Positions 1 to 6,848 of a stretch of DNA of 35,172 nt are shown piece after piece. The notes beneath the pieces were generated by a model. It was given only the letters and a program-made list of their open reading frames with translations, had not been told where the DNA came from and made no database searches. The position numbers and the translations under genes are program-made. Position 1 is the stretch's first letter. Each line of letters starts with the position of its first letter. This stretch comes from Spirochaetota bacterium (GTDB lineage: Bacteria; Spirochaetota; UBA4802; UBA5550). The stretch spans positions 1-35,172 of the forward strand of contig WRGT01000055.1 in NCBI GenBank assembly GCA_009787025.1, given 5' to 3'.

Positions 1-119
1 GTTAGAGGTTAGTGGTTAGTGGTTAGAGGTTAGAGGTTAGTGGTTAGTGGTTAGAGGTTAGAGGTTAGTGGTTAGTGGTTAGAGGTTAGTGGTTAGTGGT
101 TAGTGGTTAGAGGTTAGTG
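1..119. repeat. Heptamer tandem array, left (GTTAGWG)n
   Basis: Seventeen uninterrupted 7-bp units, either GTTAGTG or GTTAGAG, run from base 1 and probably continue off the left edge. Written as the variable base, the order is ATTA ATTA ATTA TTTAT, so there is a 28-bp higher-order period over the first 84 bases. The array ends about 13 bases before the start codon of the four-helix-bundle gene and merges into the G-run that serves as its ribosome-binding site. A related array in inverted orientation lies at the other end of that gene. Confidence 0.95.
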
Positions 120-132
120 GTGGGGGTTAAAT

Positions 133-498
133 ATGAAAGAAAGTATATTGAAAGAAAAAAGTTTTAGGTTTGCAGTAAGAATTGTGAATCTGTATAAATA
201 TTTGTGTAAAGAGAAGAAAGAGTTTGTCTTGTCAAAACAAATATTGAGAAGTGGAACGTCTGTTGGAGCTATGATTAGGGAAGCTGAACATTCGGAAAGC
301 AAAGCCGATTTCATTCATAAAATAGCAATTGCTCAAAAAGAAATTAACGAAACTATTTATTGGCTTGAACTATTGAAAGAAACAGAATACATTCCAAATA
401 GTGAATTTGAAAGTTTCAACGCCGATGCAGTCGAAATTATCAAAATGATTACTTCGTCGATAAAAACCGCTAAATCCAATTTAATCACTAATCACTAA
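133..498 (+). CDS. Four helix bundle protein (S23/IVS-type, TIGR02436-like)
   Basis: A 121-residue all-helical protein. The hallmarks of the family named after the 23S rRNA intervening-sequence protein are visible: a basic first helix (KSFRFAVRIVNLYKYL), the RSGTSVGAMIREAEHSES turn near residues 40-56, and ETIYWLELLKET near residues 73-84. Length matches the family (about 115-125 residues). The molecular function is unknown; the related Avd protein of diversity-generating retroelements suggests nucleic-acid binding, but no reverse transcriptase or variable repeat is present here. The ATG at 133 follows a GGGGG ribosome-binding site at 122-126 that directly adjoins the upstream heptamer array. 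The last residues (ITNH) and the stop codon are encoded by the downstream heptamer array, so the gene is physically framed by repeats. Confidence 0.9.
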   Translation: MKESILKEKSFRFAVRIVNLYKYLCKEKKEFVLSKQILRSGTSVGAMIREAEHSESKADFIHKIAIAQKEINETIYWLELLKETEYIPNSEFESFNADAVEIIKMITSSIKTAKSNLITNH

Positions 499-525
499 TC
501 ACTAACCACTATCAACTATCAACTA
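484..525. repeat. Heptamer array, right, inverted relative to the left array
   Basis: Six 7-bp units: three ATCACTA, one ACCACTA and two TCAACTA. Read on the minus strand they are TAGTGAT, TAGTGGT and TAGTTGA. In the same phase the left array is TAGTGGT/TAGAGGT, so the two arrays form diverged inverted repeats around the four-helix-bundle gene. The units supply the TAA stop of that gene (496-498) and the TAG stop of the convergent ATPase gene (minus strand, 523-525). Confidence 0.85.
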
Positions 526-1788
526 ACCCAACAGCCAATCAAAGACATTTATCTGCTTTATTCCGTTATGTGATGTTAAAGGAGCCGCATCTTTTGTAAG
601 CATATATTTTGGATTATGGTCGGAGATTTTGTTTAACGGCGCAAGCTCGCGGTCTCTTGTTTTTTTATCAAGAACGGTTTCGGCAACTTGATAGTATTCT
701 GTTCCATAGTCGTTTTCTACTACAAAATCTATCTCTCTTGTAATTGGTTTTTCTTTGTCCGTATTTGCATTTTTAATATCTTCTGTAATTCTGGGCGTAT
801 CGATTTTCCCAATATAGACTTTGCGATTGCGGCGTAAGAGTTCAAGATATACGACATTTTCAAGCATGCGGCCCGTATCTATTTGTCTGTCTCCAAGCAA
901 AAAATAGCGGAAGCCCATATCCACCAGATAATACTTATAGAGAGTTTTAAGCAGTTTTTTACCTTTTACATCATACCGGTCGGCGCGGTATAGAATGTAA
1001 CTATCTCTGAGAGCCTCTAAATAATTTTCTATAGTTTGCGGATATATTTTGAATCCGTCATTTATCATAACATCGCTGATTTTTTTCATAGATGTTTGGT
1101 TGCCTATATTGTCGGCTAAGTATTTCAAGACCAATTCTAATCTGCCGGTTTCTCTCAATTTTTTGTTTTCTATAACGTCATGCAGCACTATCGTGCTGTA
1201 AATACTGCCAAGATAATCGCGAATTTTGCCTGTATCCCATCTGTTTTGTCCGGTAGTGAATTCCATAGAGTATGGGAAAGAACTATTTTCCAAATATCGC
1301 TGGAACATTGTTTCGCGCGTGTCGTTATATGGGTAAGCCGACACATACTCCTTAAATGACAACGGAAATATATGTATCTCTATATAGCGGCCGCTCAGCA
1401 TGGTAGCCCATTCGCCGGATAAAACATGCGAATTAGAACCGGTGAGATACAGATCGACATTGTCTTTGATAAAAAGCCCGTCTGCTGCGCGCTGAAAATC
1501 TTTTACATTCTGTATTTCATCTATAAATACATAGTTTTTTTTATCTTTCAATAATCCGGCATTTATGAAATCATACAATTTATCCCAATCAAGTAAACTT
1601 CTGACGGAAGGATCTTCCATGTTAAGATTGATTATCTGCTCTTGCATTATACCATGTTCCAGCAGATAATCCTGATAAAGTTTAAACAGGGTGGATTTGC
1701 CTGAACGACGAACGCCTGTTATTATTTTAATTAACTTTTTGTCCTTCCAAGCTGCAAGTTTTTTTAAGTATTCAGGTCTATCGATCAT
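523..1788 (-). CDS. AAA-type ATPase with DUF4143 C-terminal domain
   Basis: A 421-residue ATPase. Walker A is GVRRSGKST (residues 25-33), Walker B is YVFIDEIQNV (about 85-94), and a sensor-like LTGSNSHVLSG follows near residue 115. The C-terminal half (about 200-390) has the helical and PD-(D/E)XK-like layout of DUF4143, ending with conserved acidic and basic positions (REIDFVVENDYG, YYQVAETV). The family is common and laterally mobile in anaerobes; its cellular role is not settled, although a DNA- or toxin-related function is often proposed. ATG at 1788 is the first good start. It converges on the four-helix-bundle gene, and its stop codon lies inside the right heptamer array. It stands alone, with a 12-bp inverted repeat 71 bases upstream. 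Confidence 0.9.
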   Translation of the reverse strand: MIDRPEYLKKLAAWKDKKLIKIITGVRRSGKSTLFKLYQDYLLEHGIMQEQIINLNMEDPSVRSLLDWDKLYDFINAGLLKDKKNYVFIDEIQNVKDFQRAADGLFIKDNVDLYLTGSNSHVLSGEWATMLSGRYIEIHIFPLSFKEYVSAYPYNDTRETMFQRYLENSSFPYSMEFTTGQNRWDTGKIRDYLGSIYSTIVLHDVIENKKLRETGRLELVLKYLADNIGNQTSMKKISDVMINDGFKIYPQTIENYLEALRDSYILYRADRYDVKGKKLLKTLYKYYLVDMGFRYFLLGDRQIDTGRMLENVVYLELLRRNRKVYIGKIDTPRITEDIKNANTDKEKPITREIDFVVENDYGTEYYQVAETVLDKKTRDRELAPLNKISDHNPKYMLTKDAAPLTSHNGIKQINVFDWLLG

Positions 1789-1858
1789 ATTCTCTTACTC
1801 TGTTTTTTAGACAAATGATAATATCGTGTTATTAAAAATCAAGAAATTTTTAGTTTGT

Positions 1859-1896
1859 ATTCTAAAAACTATGTAAAAACACAGAGTTTTTAGAAT
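1859..1896. repeat. Perfect 12-bp inverted repeat upstream of the ATPase gene
   Basis: ATTCTAAAAACT (1859-1870) is the exact reverse complement of AGTTTTTAGAAT (1885-1896), with a 14-base spacer. It lies between the ATPase start (minus strand, 1788) and the plus-strand promoter at 1926. It could be an operator for either transcript or a hairpin. There is no T-run that would make it a convincing terminator in either direction. Confidence 0.6.
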
Positions 1897-1925
1897 GAGT
1901 TATAAAGATTCAATATATTTTTTAT

Positions 1926-1954
1926 TTGACTTTTAATCTAAAAAATACTATATA
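1926..1954 (+). promoter_or_regulatory. Sigma70-type promoter candidate
   Basis: TTGACT (1926-1931), a 17-base spacer, then TATATA (1949-1954) match -35 and -10 consensus well. It would drive the HipA-like remnant and the TPR gene at 2141. The background is AT-rich, so this is a prediction only. Confidence 0.5.
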
Positions 1955-1980
1955 TTAGATATAAAAGAAGAGCTTGTTAA

Positions 1981-2151
1981 GCGGGTTCGGGCGGGGCGCC
2001 GCGAGGCTTAAGATTTCGCATGGAAAAGCGTGTGTTTATTGCATTACCTGATCCGTTTGATTGCAATTTTGGGATATTCAGCGACAGTGTGCCTGATGGT
2101 ATGACAAAAGATTTTATTTTTTATGGGAGGAGTAAATTATATGAAGCTTAA
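1981..2151 (+). pseudogene. HipA-like N-terminal remnant
   Basis: An open frame runs from just after a TAA at 1978 to a TAA at 2149. From the ATG at 2020 it encodes 43 residues that include LPDPFDCNFGIFSDSVPDG. This resembles the 'lpGvFaDSLPDGWG' signature of HipA-family Ser/Thr kinases (toxins of HipBA-type modules), but it changes to unrelated sequence immediately afterwards and stops. The first 25 bases (1981-2005) are strikingly GC-rich for this window. The frame overlaps the start of the next gene. Probably a decayed piece of a transferred hipA gene; the assignment rests on one motif. Confidence 0.4.
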
Positions 2152-3253
2152 AATATATTTAATTTTCTTTTTGATATTTTCAGCAACTTTAACACCAATA
2201 AATGGGCAGATATTTGAGGAAGAGGCTTCGGAAAAATATCGGAAACTTGCAGCACTTTATAGTGAAATAGAATATGATTTTTCTATTAGTCAATACAATG
2301 ATGTTATTAAGTCGTCGGATACATTAAAAGATATAGGTTTTTCATACAATGATCTGGAACTGGATGAAGAGACAGATAACAGCAATGAGAGAGCTTTGTG
2401 GATTGATATTATATGGTTTCGCGGATTATCAGAAATTAATCTTGAAAAATATAAAGATGCCGGAGAGAGCTTTAAATTTATATTGGCGAATGCAAAAAAT
2501 CCATCGCCGCATGTCTATTCATTTTATGGTGATGCGCTGAGCAAACAGGGTGATAATAAAGGCGCAATCTCTATCCTTGAAGAGGCTGCCGAAAAATTTG
2601 AGGATAAAATATCGGATACTGATATGCACGACTTACTGTGGAGTCTTGGATGGTATTATTACCTTGATAAACAATATAAGAAGAGTATTGTTGTCGGATT
2701 TGAATGTTCGGAAATAAACTCATATTCTACAGGTCCTCTCTATAATGCTTCTTTATCTTTCCTTGCGCTGAAAGATGATAACAATGCCATGCGCTATTTT
2801 TTAAAGGCATTTAACTCAAGCTTTCAATATGATGATGAATTCAAAGATTGGATACTTAAAGCTGTAATTGAGGATGTAAATAATTTTATCAAAGAATACG
2901 GGGAGAGCGACAACTTAAATACAATGCTATTTTTAGCTTATAAGGGGCTGGATGATATGGCATCTCATATTTATAGCGTGTTTTTAACAAATGAACCTCT
3001 TGGTAAATATACAGACTTTGTTGATGAACCCTCACCGCAGTTTCTATATGTAATTGCCTCTGCATATTCTATAAAAAAGAATAGTTTTGTTGAAACATAT
3101 CTCTTTAATCTGCGCGATTGTTATCCGTCATATATCGAAAAATCAAAAAATGACTCTGACTTTGCCTGGTACTATAGCACACATAGAGAAAGAGCTGTTG
3201 ACAAACCTAAGTATAAGCATATTGATAAATCCAAACATAAAAAGAAAAAGTAG
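2141..3253 (+). CDS. Secreted TPR-repeat protein
   Basis: A 370-residue protein with a signal peptide (MKLKIYLIFFLIFSATLTPING) and several TPR-like helical pairs: LWIDIIWFRGLSEINLEKYK, the block with HVYSFYGDALSKQGDNKGAI, LWSLGWYYYLDKQYKKSI and PLYNASLSFLALKDDNNAM. The C-terminus is very basic (KHIDKSKHKKKK). TPR proteins are protein-interaction scaffolds; the partner is unknown. The ATG at 2141 is preferred over an in-frame ATG at 2123 because a strong GGGAGGAG ribosome-binding site (2125-2132) lies nine bases upstream and the signal peptide begins there. The next gene starts five bases after the stop, which suggests co-expression. Confidence 0.8.
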   Translation: MKLKIYLIFFLIFSATLTPINGQIFEEEASEKYRKLAALYSEIEYDFSISQYNDVIKSSDTLKDIGFSYNDLELDEETDNSNERALWIDIIWFRGLSEINLEKYKDAGESFKFILANAKNPSPHVYSFYGDALSKQGDNKGAISILEEAAEKFEDKISDTDMHDLLWSLGWYYYLDKQYKKSIVVGFECSEINSYSTGPLYNASLSFLALKDDNNAMRYFLKAFNSSFQYDDEFKDWILKAVIEDVNNFIKEYGESDNLNTMLFLAYKGLDDMASHIYSVFLTNEPLGKYTDFVDEPSPQFLYVIASAYSIKKNSFVETYLFNLRDCYPSYIEKSKNDSDFAWYYSTHRERAVDKPKYKHIDKSKHKKKK

Positions 3254-3257
3254 AGAA

Positions 3258-3617
3258 ATGTCATATCATCTGTTAAATATTGAAGCATCAGTCAGTTACT
3301 ATTGCGATGAAGATGAATGGATTAGAACTATAGAAACGGCTAAGGAGAATGGATGGAAACCCGACGGTACTCTTTATGATTATGTATATGTTGCAGAAGA
3401 GGAGAGCTTTGATATAGATGATGAGCTGTACTGTATGTATATGATGATTATAGCAAAGGATGAGTATTTTGAATGGGATGGCAATTATATAGAGAAACAA
3501 AATCAGATTGTAATGTATGAAGATACTTTATATCTTGCTGCAGCGCTTGAAAATAGCGGAATAGATGACAAACTTTTAGATTTTATTAAGAAAGGGAGTT
3601 TTAGAATATGCTCTTAA
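3258..3617 (+). CDS. Small acidic protein of unknown function
   Basis: 119 residues, acidic and tyrosine-rich, no signal peptide or membrane segment. It contains GWKPDGTLYD near residue 31 and FEWDGNYIEKQNQIVMYEDT then LYLAAAL near residues 71-97. I recall bacterial hypothetical proteins with a GWkPeGT motif followed by a W-x-G-x-Y...NDGQ-V-x-x-xDA-x-x-LAxAL segment, and this looks like a divergent member. No function is known to me. The frame is open upstream into the TPR gene, but the ATG at 3258, five bases after that gene's stop, is the sensible start. Probably translated in coupling with the TPR gene. Confidence 0.7.
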   Translation: MSYHLLNIEASVSYYCDEDEWIRTIETAKENGWKPDGTLYDYVYVAEEESFDIDDELYCMYMMIIAKDEYFEWDGNYIEKQNQIVMYEDTLYLAAALENSGIDDKLLDFIKKGSFRICS

Positions 3618-3643
3618 TGAATGTGAGATGAGTGTTCTATGCT

Positions 3644-3973
3644 TTAAGGCGCTGTTTTACCTCTTATAAAATCCGAACATATATCCCTAAGGCTCATAGC
3701 CCTTCTATATAATGTATCAATGTAGCTGTTATTCGGATTTTTTGAATACAGGGAAATGAGTTTTGATTCGTATTTATTGAGGTGAGCCTCAAGATTTTTC
3801 AGGTGGAAGAGATCTTCATCTCCTTCTTCTATTATTGCAGAGGTTATTCTGTCAAGGAGGTCATTTTCACTTCGGAAGTTCGGATCATTCTCTACTTGAA
3901 ACAAAAAGTCCCTGCACATTAAAGCTATTGTTATCTGGTATTCCGATCCTCCTATTGCAGCTTCCTGTTCCAT
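3644..3973 (-). CDS. Small helical hypothetical protein
   Basis: 109 residues, predicted to be nearly all helix, cytoplasmic, with no recognisable motif. Heptad-like stretches are visible (DLFHLKNLEAHLNKYESKLISLY). It lies downstream of, and in the same direction as, the TPR gene 4038-4910 with a 64-base gap, so it may share that transcript. A TGAG stretch about seven bases before the ATG is a weak ribosome-binding site. Function unknown. Confidence 0.6.
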   Translation of the reverse strand: MEQEAAIGGSEYQITIALMCRDFLFQVENDPNFRSENDLLDRITSAIIEEGDEDLFHLKNLEAHLNKYESKLISLYSKNPNNSYIDTLYRRAMSLRDICSDFIRGKTAP

Positions 3974-4037
3974 TTAAAGTTCTCAATTTTTTATTATTCT
4001 TTGTTATCGCCATTTATCAGACAGCTTCATTCGGCTG

Positions 4038-4910
4038 TTATGCTACGATAGACTTTTTTGTCAGTATATTCTCTTTATAGTCTGTTACTACCTTTTCAGC
4101 TTTGCTGTTTTCGCCTTTGAATACATATAACATGCTTAATCGTGTAACATCCTTCATATTCAATGGCTGTTTCATCATTATACTTTCAAGATTTCTAATA
4201 GCGCTGTCAATATCTCCAATCTCTTTTACCTTATTCTCGTAAGTAAGGCTCTCAATGTAGCTTTTGAATTTTTTGTACTCCGGATGTAAAGAGATAGCTT
4301 CCGAAAGATATTTCTCTGCTTCCTTATATTTCCCTAAGTGAAAGCAGCAGAAACCGTAGTATCTATTAATAAAACTCTTATCGTCCGCTATTTCACGTAT
4401 TGAATCAATACATTCTATTACCGGAGCATAATCTTTTTTTTCATAATAAATGTATGAAAGCATATAGTTTGCCTTAACATGTTTTTTATCTACAGAAACT
4501 ACATTGCGGAGATATTTTTCAGCTTCGTTAAAATTTTTGAGATTATAATATGTTAAGCCTGTATAATAGTTTCCTTCATGGAAATCAGGTCTTTGCATTA
4601 AAGAATCAAGAAAATAGTTAAGGGCTGTTTTGAATATACCGCTATTATAATATTCAACTCCAAGGTTTAGCAGAATTTTGTAATTCTTATCTATATTAAG
4701 CGCTTTGTTATATATGGAGATTGCAAGATCTCTTTTTCCCATAATTGAATATATTTCACCCATATTATTATAGGCTTCAATGAAATGCGGATACATATTT
4801 ACAGCTTTCTGATATTCTGATATAGCTGTTTGCAGGTCTCCGTTATTAGTCCTTTCGAGGGCTCTATTGTAGATTGTAATTGCTTCGGTTGGCATAGAAT
4901 TTGTATTCAT
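4038..4910 (-). CDS. Cytoplasmic TPR-repeat protein
   Basis: A 290-residue protein made almost entirely of tandem TPR units of about 34 residues, for example AITIYNRALERTNNGDLQTA, AYNNMGEIYSIMGKRDLAIS and HEGNYYTGLTYYNLKNFNEA. There is no signal peptide. It is probably an adaptor for protein assembly; the partner is unknown. The frame extends upstream to a TTG at 4946, but the ATG at 4910 is chosen because an AAAGAGG ribosome-binding site lies 11 bases before it and the first TPR starts soon after. It is divergent from the cyclase gene, with a promoter candidate at 5005-5033. Confidence 0.8.
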   Translation of the reverse strand: MNTNSMPTEAITIYNRALERTNNGDLQTAISEYQKAVNMYPHFIEAYNNMGEIYSIMGKRDLAISIYNKALNIDKNYKILLNLGVEYYNSGIFKTALNYFLDSLMQRPDFHEGNYYTGLTYYNLKNFNEAEKYLRNVVSVDKKHVKANYMLSYIYYEKKDYAPVIECIDSIREIADDKSFINRYYGFCCFHLGKYKEAEKYLSEAISLHPEYKKFKSYIESLTYENKVKEIGDIDSAIRNLESIMMKQPLNMKDVTRLSMLYVFKGENSKAEKVVTDYKENILTKKSIVA

Positions 4911-5004
4911 ATTAATATTAACCTCTTTAACTCGCGAAAAAATCAATTTAATTTAAGGGTACTTTTATTTTTATCGGTAATCATATATTTTTAGTTAATA
5001 CAAA

Positions 5005-5033
5005 TATATATTGGTTTATTATTTATTTTTCAA
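5005..5033 (-). promoter_or_regulatory. Promoter candidate for the TPR gene
   Basis: On the minus strand, TTGAAA (5033-5028), 17 bases, then TATATA (5010-5005). Spacing is ideal. It would give a leader of about 90 bases to the ATG at 4910. The region is very AT-rich, so chance matches are possible. Confidence 0.4.
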
Positions 5034-5063
5034 CAAAATAATTATTATTTTTAGGTTTATATC

Positions 5064-5094
5064 TTGACTTTTTTTATTAAAATATTTTTATAAA
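5064..5094 (+). promoter_or_regulatory. Promoter candidate for the cyclase cluster
   Basis: TTGACT (5064-5069) followed after 19 bases by TATAAA (5089-5094); the spacing is a little long. It lies about 55 bases upstream of the cyclase ATG and would drive the forward cluster 5151-10271. Confidence 0.35.
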
Positions 5095-5150
5095 GGAAAT
5101 ATAAAATAAATATGTAAATTGTTATTTTTTGAGCATACAAACCATACAAA

Positions 5151-6848
5151 ATGTTAAAAAAGAAAATACATGACATAAAGATTATTCGGGTAACAACAAA
5201 AATTGTTGTTACTTTTACACTTTTTATTTTGCTCTCAAATTTAGCCTCAAATTATATAAATCTCCTTTTAAATCGTTCCGAGCTTCTTAATCTCATGAAT
5301 GAATTGTTAATAAAAGATCTAAAAAGCATATATTCATACTGCAATAATCAGTATGATATATATATGTATGACAAAAAATTTGATGAATCTATGCAAAGTA
5401 TAGAGAGTAAGGGTTTAAATGAGATAAAAAATAATAAGGCTGTAGTTCTAGGTCTTAAAAAAGACGGTTCAATAATATTTCAAGCTTCTAAGGTCAATCG
5501 TTGCGACAATTTAAATGACACTGAAGCGATTGATTTTATGAATTCTCATGTTATGAAAGAAGATGAAGGTCTATATGCCGGCGAGGGTCATTTAAAGTTT
5601 AGATTTAATAATGAAAAATATTTTGGGATGTTTAAGTATAATCAGAAATGGGATATATTTATCCTTCGCGGAGAGGAAGAGAATGAATTTTTTAGTCAAT
5701 CCAGAAAAATATTTATTCAAATCAGCGTAATAATAGTTATTATAACTTTCTTGTCGGCATTCATTGGCGTTGTTGTTCTAAGGAGGCTGCTGAAATATAT
5801 AAATGTGATTACAGATTCTATCATGAATATGATCGAATCTAACGAACTGTCTATCATTGATCTCAAAGGGGCAAGCAGCGATGATATAACATATATGGGT
5901 ACGGCATTTAATACACTTTCAAATACTATTGGAAATCTTGTTAAAATTTTTGAAAAGTTTGCTAATCAGGATGTTGTATCAAAGGCATATAAAGACAGAG
6001 AGGTTAAACTTGAAGGTCATAAAAAAGAACTTACCATTCTATTTTCTGATATTAAAAGTTTTACATATATGACAGAGACGCTTGGGGATGATATAATAAC
6101 GCTTTTAAATATGCACTATGACAAGGCAATCAGGGAGATTATAAAATATGATGGAACTATTGGTTCTATAATCGGCGATGCGCTTCTTGCAGTCTATGGA
6201 GTTGATGAGGAAGCAGATTCAAATAAATCATATCAAGCTGTATTATCCGGCTATAAACTCCATGAAGTAGTAGATTTCTTGCGTGTTCGAATGGAAAAGA
6301 TTAAGATTGAGATTGAAAGTGAGAAAGGTAAGTTAAGCGATTATGAACTTAAGATATATAAAGCGGTCTTGCTTGAGATCGGAGTAGGGATTGACGGCGG
6401 TACGGTATTTTACGGCACAATAGGCTCCTATGTTCGAATGACCAATACTGTAATCGGAGATAATGTTAATTCAGCCTCAAGGCTTGAAGGGCTTACGAGG
6501 ATTTATAAAGTACCTATAATATGTTCGGAATATGTTAAGAATGATATAGAAGAGAATGTTAGAGATCACGGCATATATTTTCTGGAACTTGATCATGTAA
6601 TGGTTAAAGGGAAGACAAAGTTTCAAAGAGTTTATTGGCCAATAATGGAGTATGCAATAACAAAACAATTTAGAAATAATATAACTATATTTGAATCGGC
6701 GCTTAAGCTGTACTATAAAGGCAACTGGGATGAATCGAATAAACTGTTAAGAAAGTGCGGCTTAATTATTGCAGAAGTATTTAAAGAAAGGACTAAAACT
6801 ACATGTCCAAGTAACTGGAATGGCGTATGGCAAATGACAGAAAAGTAA
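5151..6848 (+). CDS. Membrane class III adenylate/guanylate cyclase with HAMP domain
   Basis: 565 residues. A first membrane helix (about 15-38) is followed by an extracytoplasmic sensor region of about 145 residues, a second membrane helix (about 186-214), a HAMP-like linker and a class III cyclase domain (about 285-490). Metal ligands are present: D300 in LFSDIKSF and D343 in IIGDALLAVYG. The transition-state residues N440 and R444 are in VIGDNVNSASRLEG. The position normally holding the adenine-specifying lysine (the K of DKFIGDA) is S339 here, while its partner position is T431. The enzyme is therefore probably catalytic, but adenine specificity is not assured. The C-terminus has a TPR-like helical pair (KLYYKGNWDESNKLLRKC). 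It overlaps the next gene by 22 bases. Confidence 0.88.
   Translation: MLKKKIHDIKIIRVTTKIVVTFTLFILLSNLASNYINLLLNRSELLNLMNELLIKDLKSIYSYCNNQYDIYMYDKKFDESMQSIESKGLNEIKNNKAVVLGLKKDGSIIFQASKVNRCDNLNDTEAIDFMNSHVMKEDEGLYAGEGHLKFRFNNEKYFGMFKYNQKWDIFILRGEEENEFFSQSRKIFIQISVIIVIITFLSAFIGVVVLRRLLKYINVITDSIMNMIESNELSIIDLKGASSDDITYMGTAFNTLSNTIGNLVKIFEKFANQDVVSKAYKDREVKLEGHKKELTILFSDIKSFTYMTETLGDDIITLLNMHYDKAIREIIKYDGTIGSIIGDALLAVYGVDEEADSNKSYQAVLSGYKLHEVVDFLRVRMEKIKIEIESEKGKLSDYELKIYKAVLLEIGVGIDGGTVFYGTIGSYVRMTNTVIGDNVNSASRLEGLTRIYKVPIICSEYVKNDIEENVRDHGIYFLELDHVMVKGKTKFQRVYWPIMEYAITKQFRNNITIFESALKLYYKGNWDESNKLLRKCGLIIAEVFKERTKTTCPSNWNGVWQMTEK

Noticed and set aside
1-119. Telomere-like or CRISPR-like array
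   Set aside because: GGTTAG resembles telomeric motifs, but the unit is a 7-mer with an A/T variant in a bacterial context, and there are no unique spacers as in CRISPR.
133-1788. Diversity-generating retroelement around the Avd-like four-helix-bundle protein
   Set aside because: No reverse transcriptase or template/variable repeat pair is present in the window.
3087-3257. N-terminal extension of the small acidic protein
   Set aside because: It lies wholly inside the TPR gene in another frame and would need a TTG start; the ATG at 3258 is simpler.
4014-4026. 13-base match TTATCAGACAGCT shared with 30459-30471
   Set aside because: A 13-base match is expected by chance in a 35-kb AT-rich window, and the flanks do not match.
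3835-4080. Plus-strand frame across the two minus-strand genes
   Set aside because: No ribosome-binding site; it overlaps the better supported minus-strand small gene and the TPR gene end.
4038-4946. Longer TPR protein starting at TTG 4946
   Set aside because: The ribosome-binding site AAAGAGG lies inside that extension, and the TPR region starts after ATG 4910.
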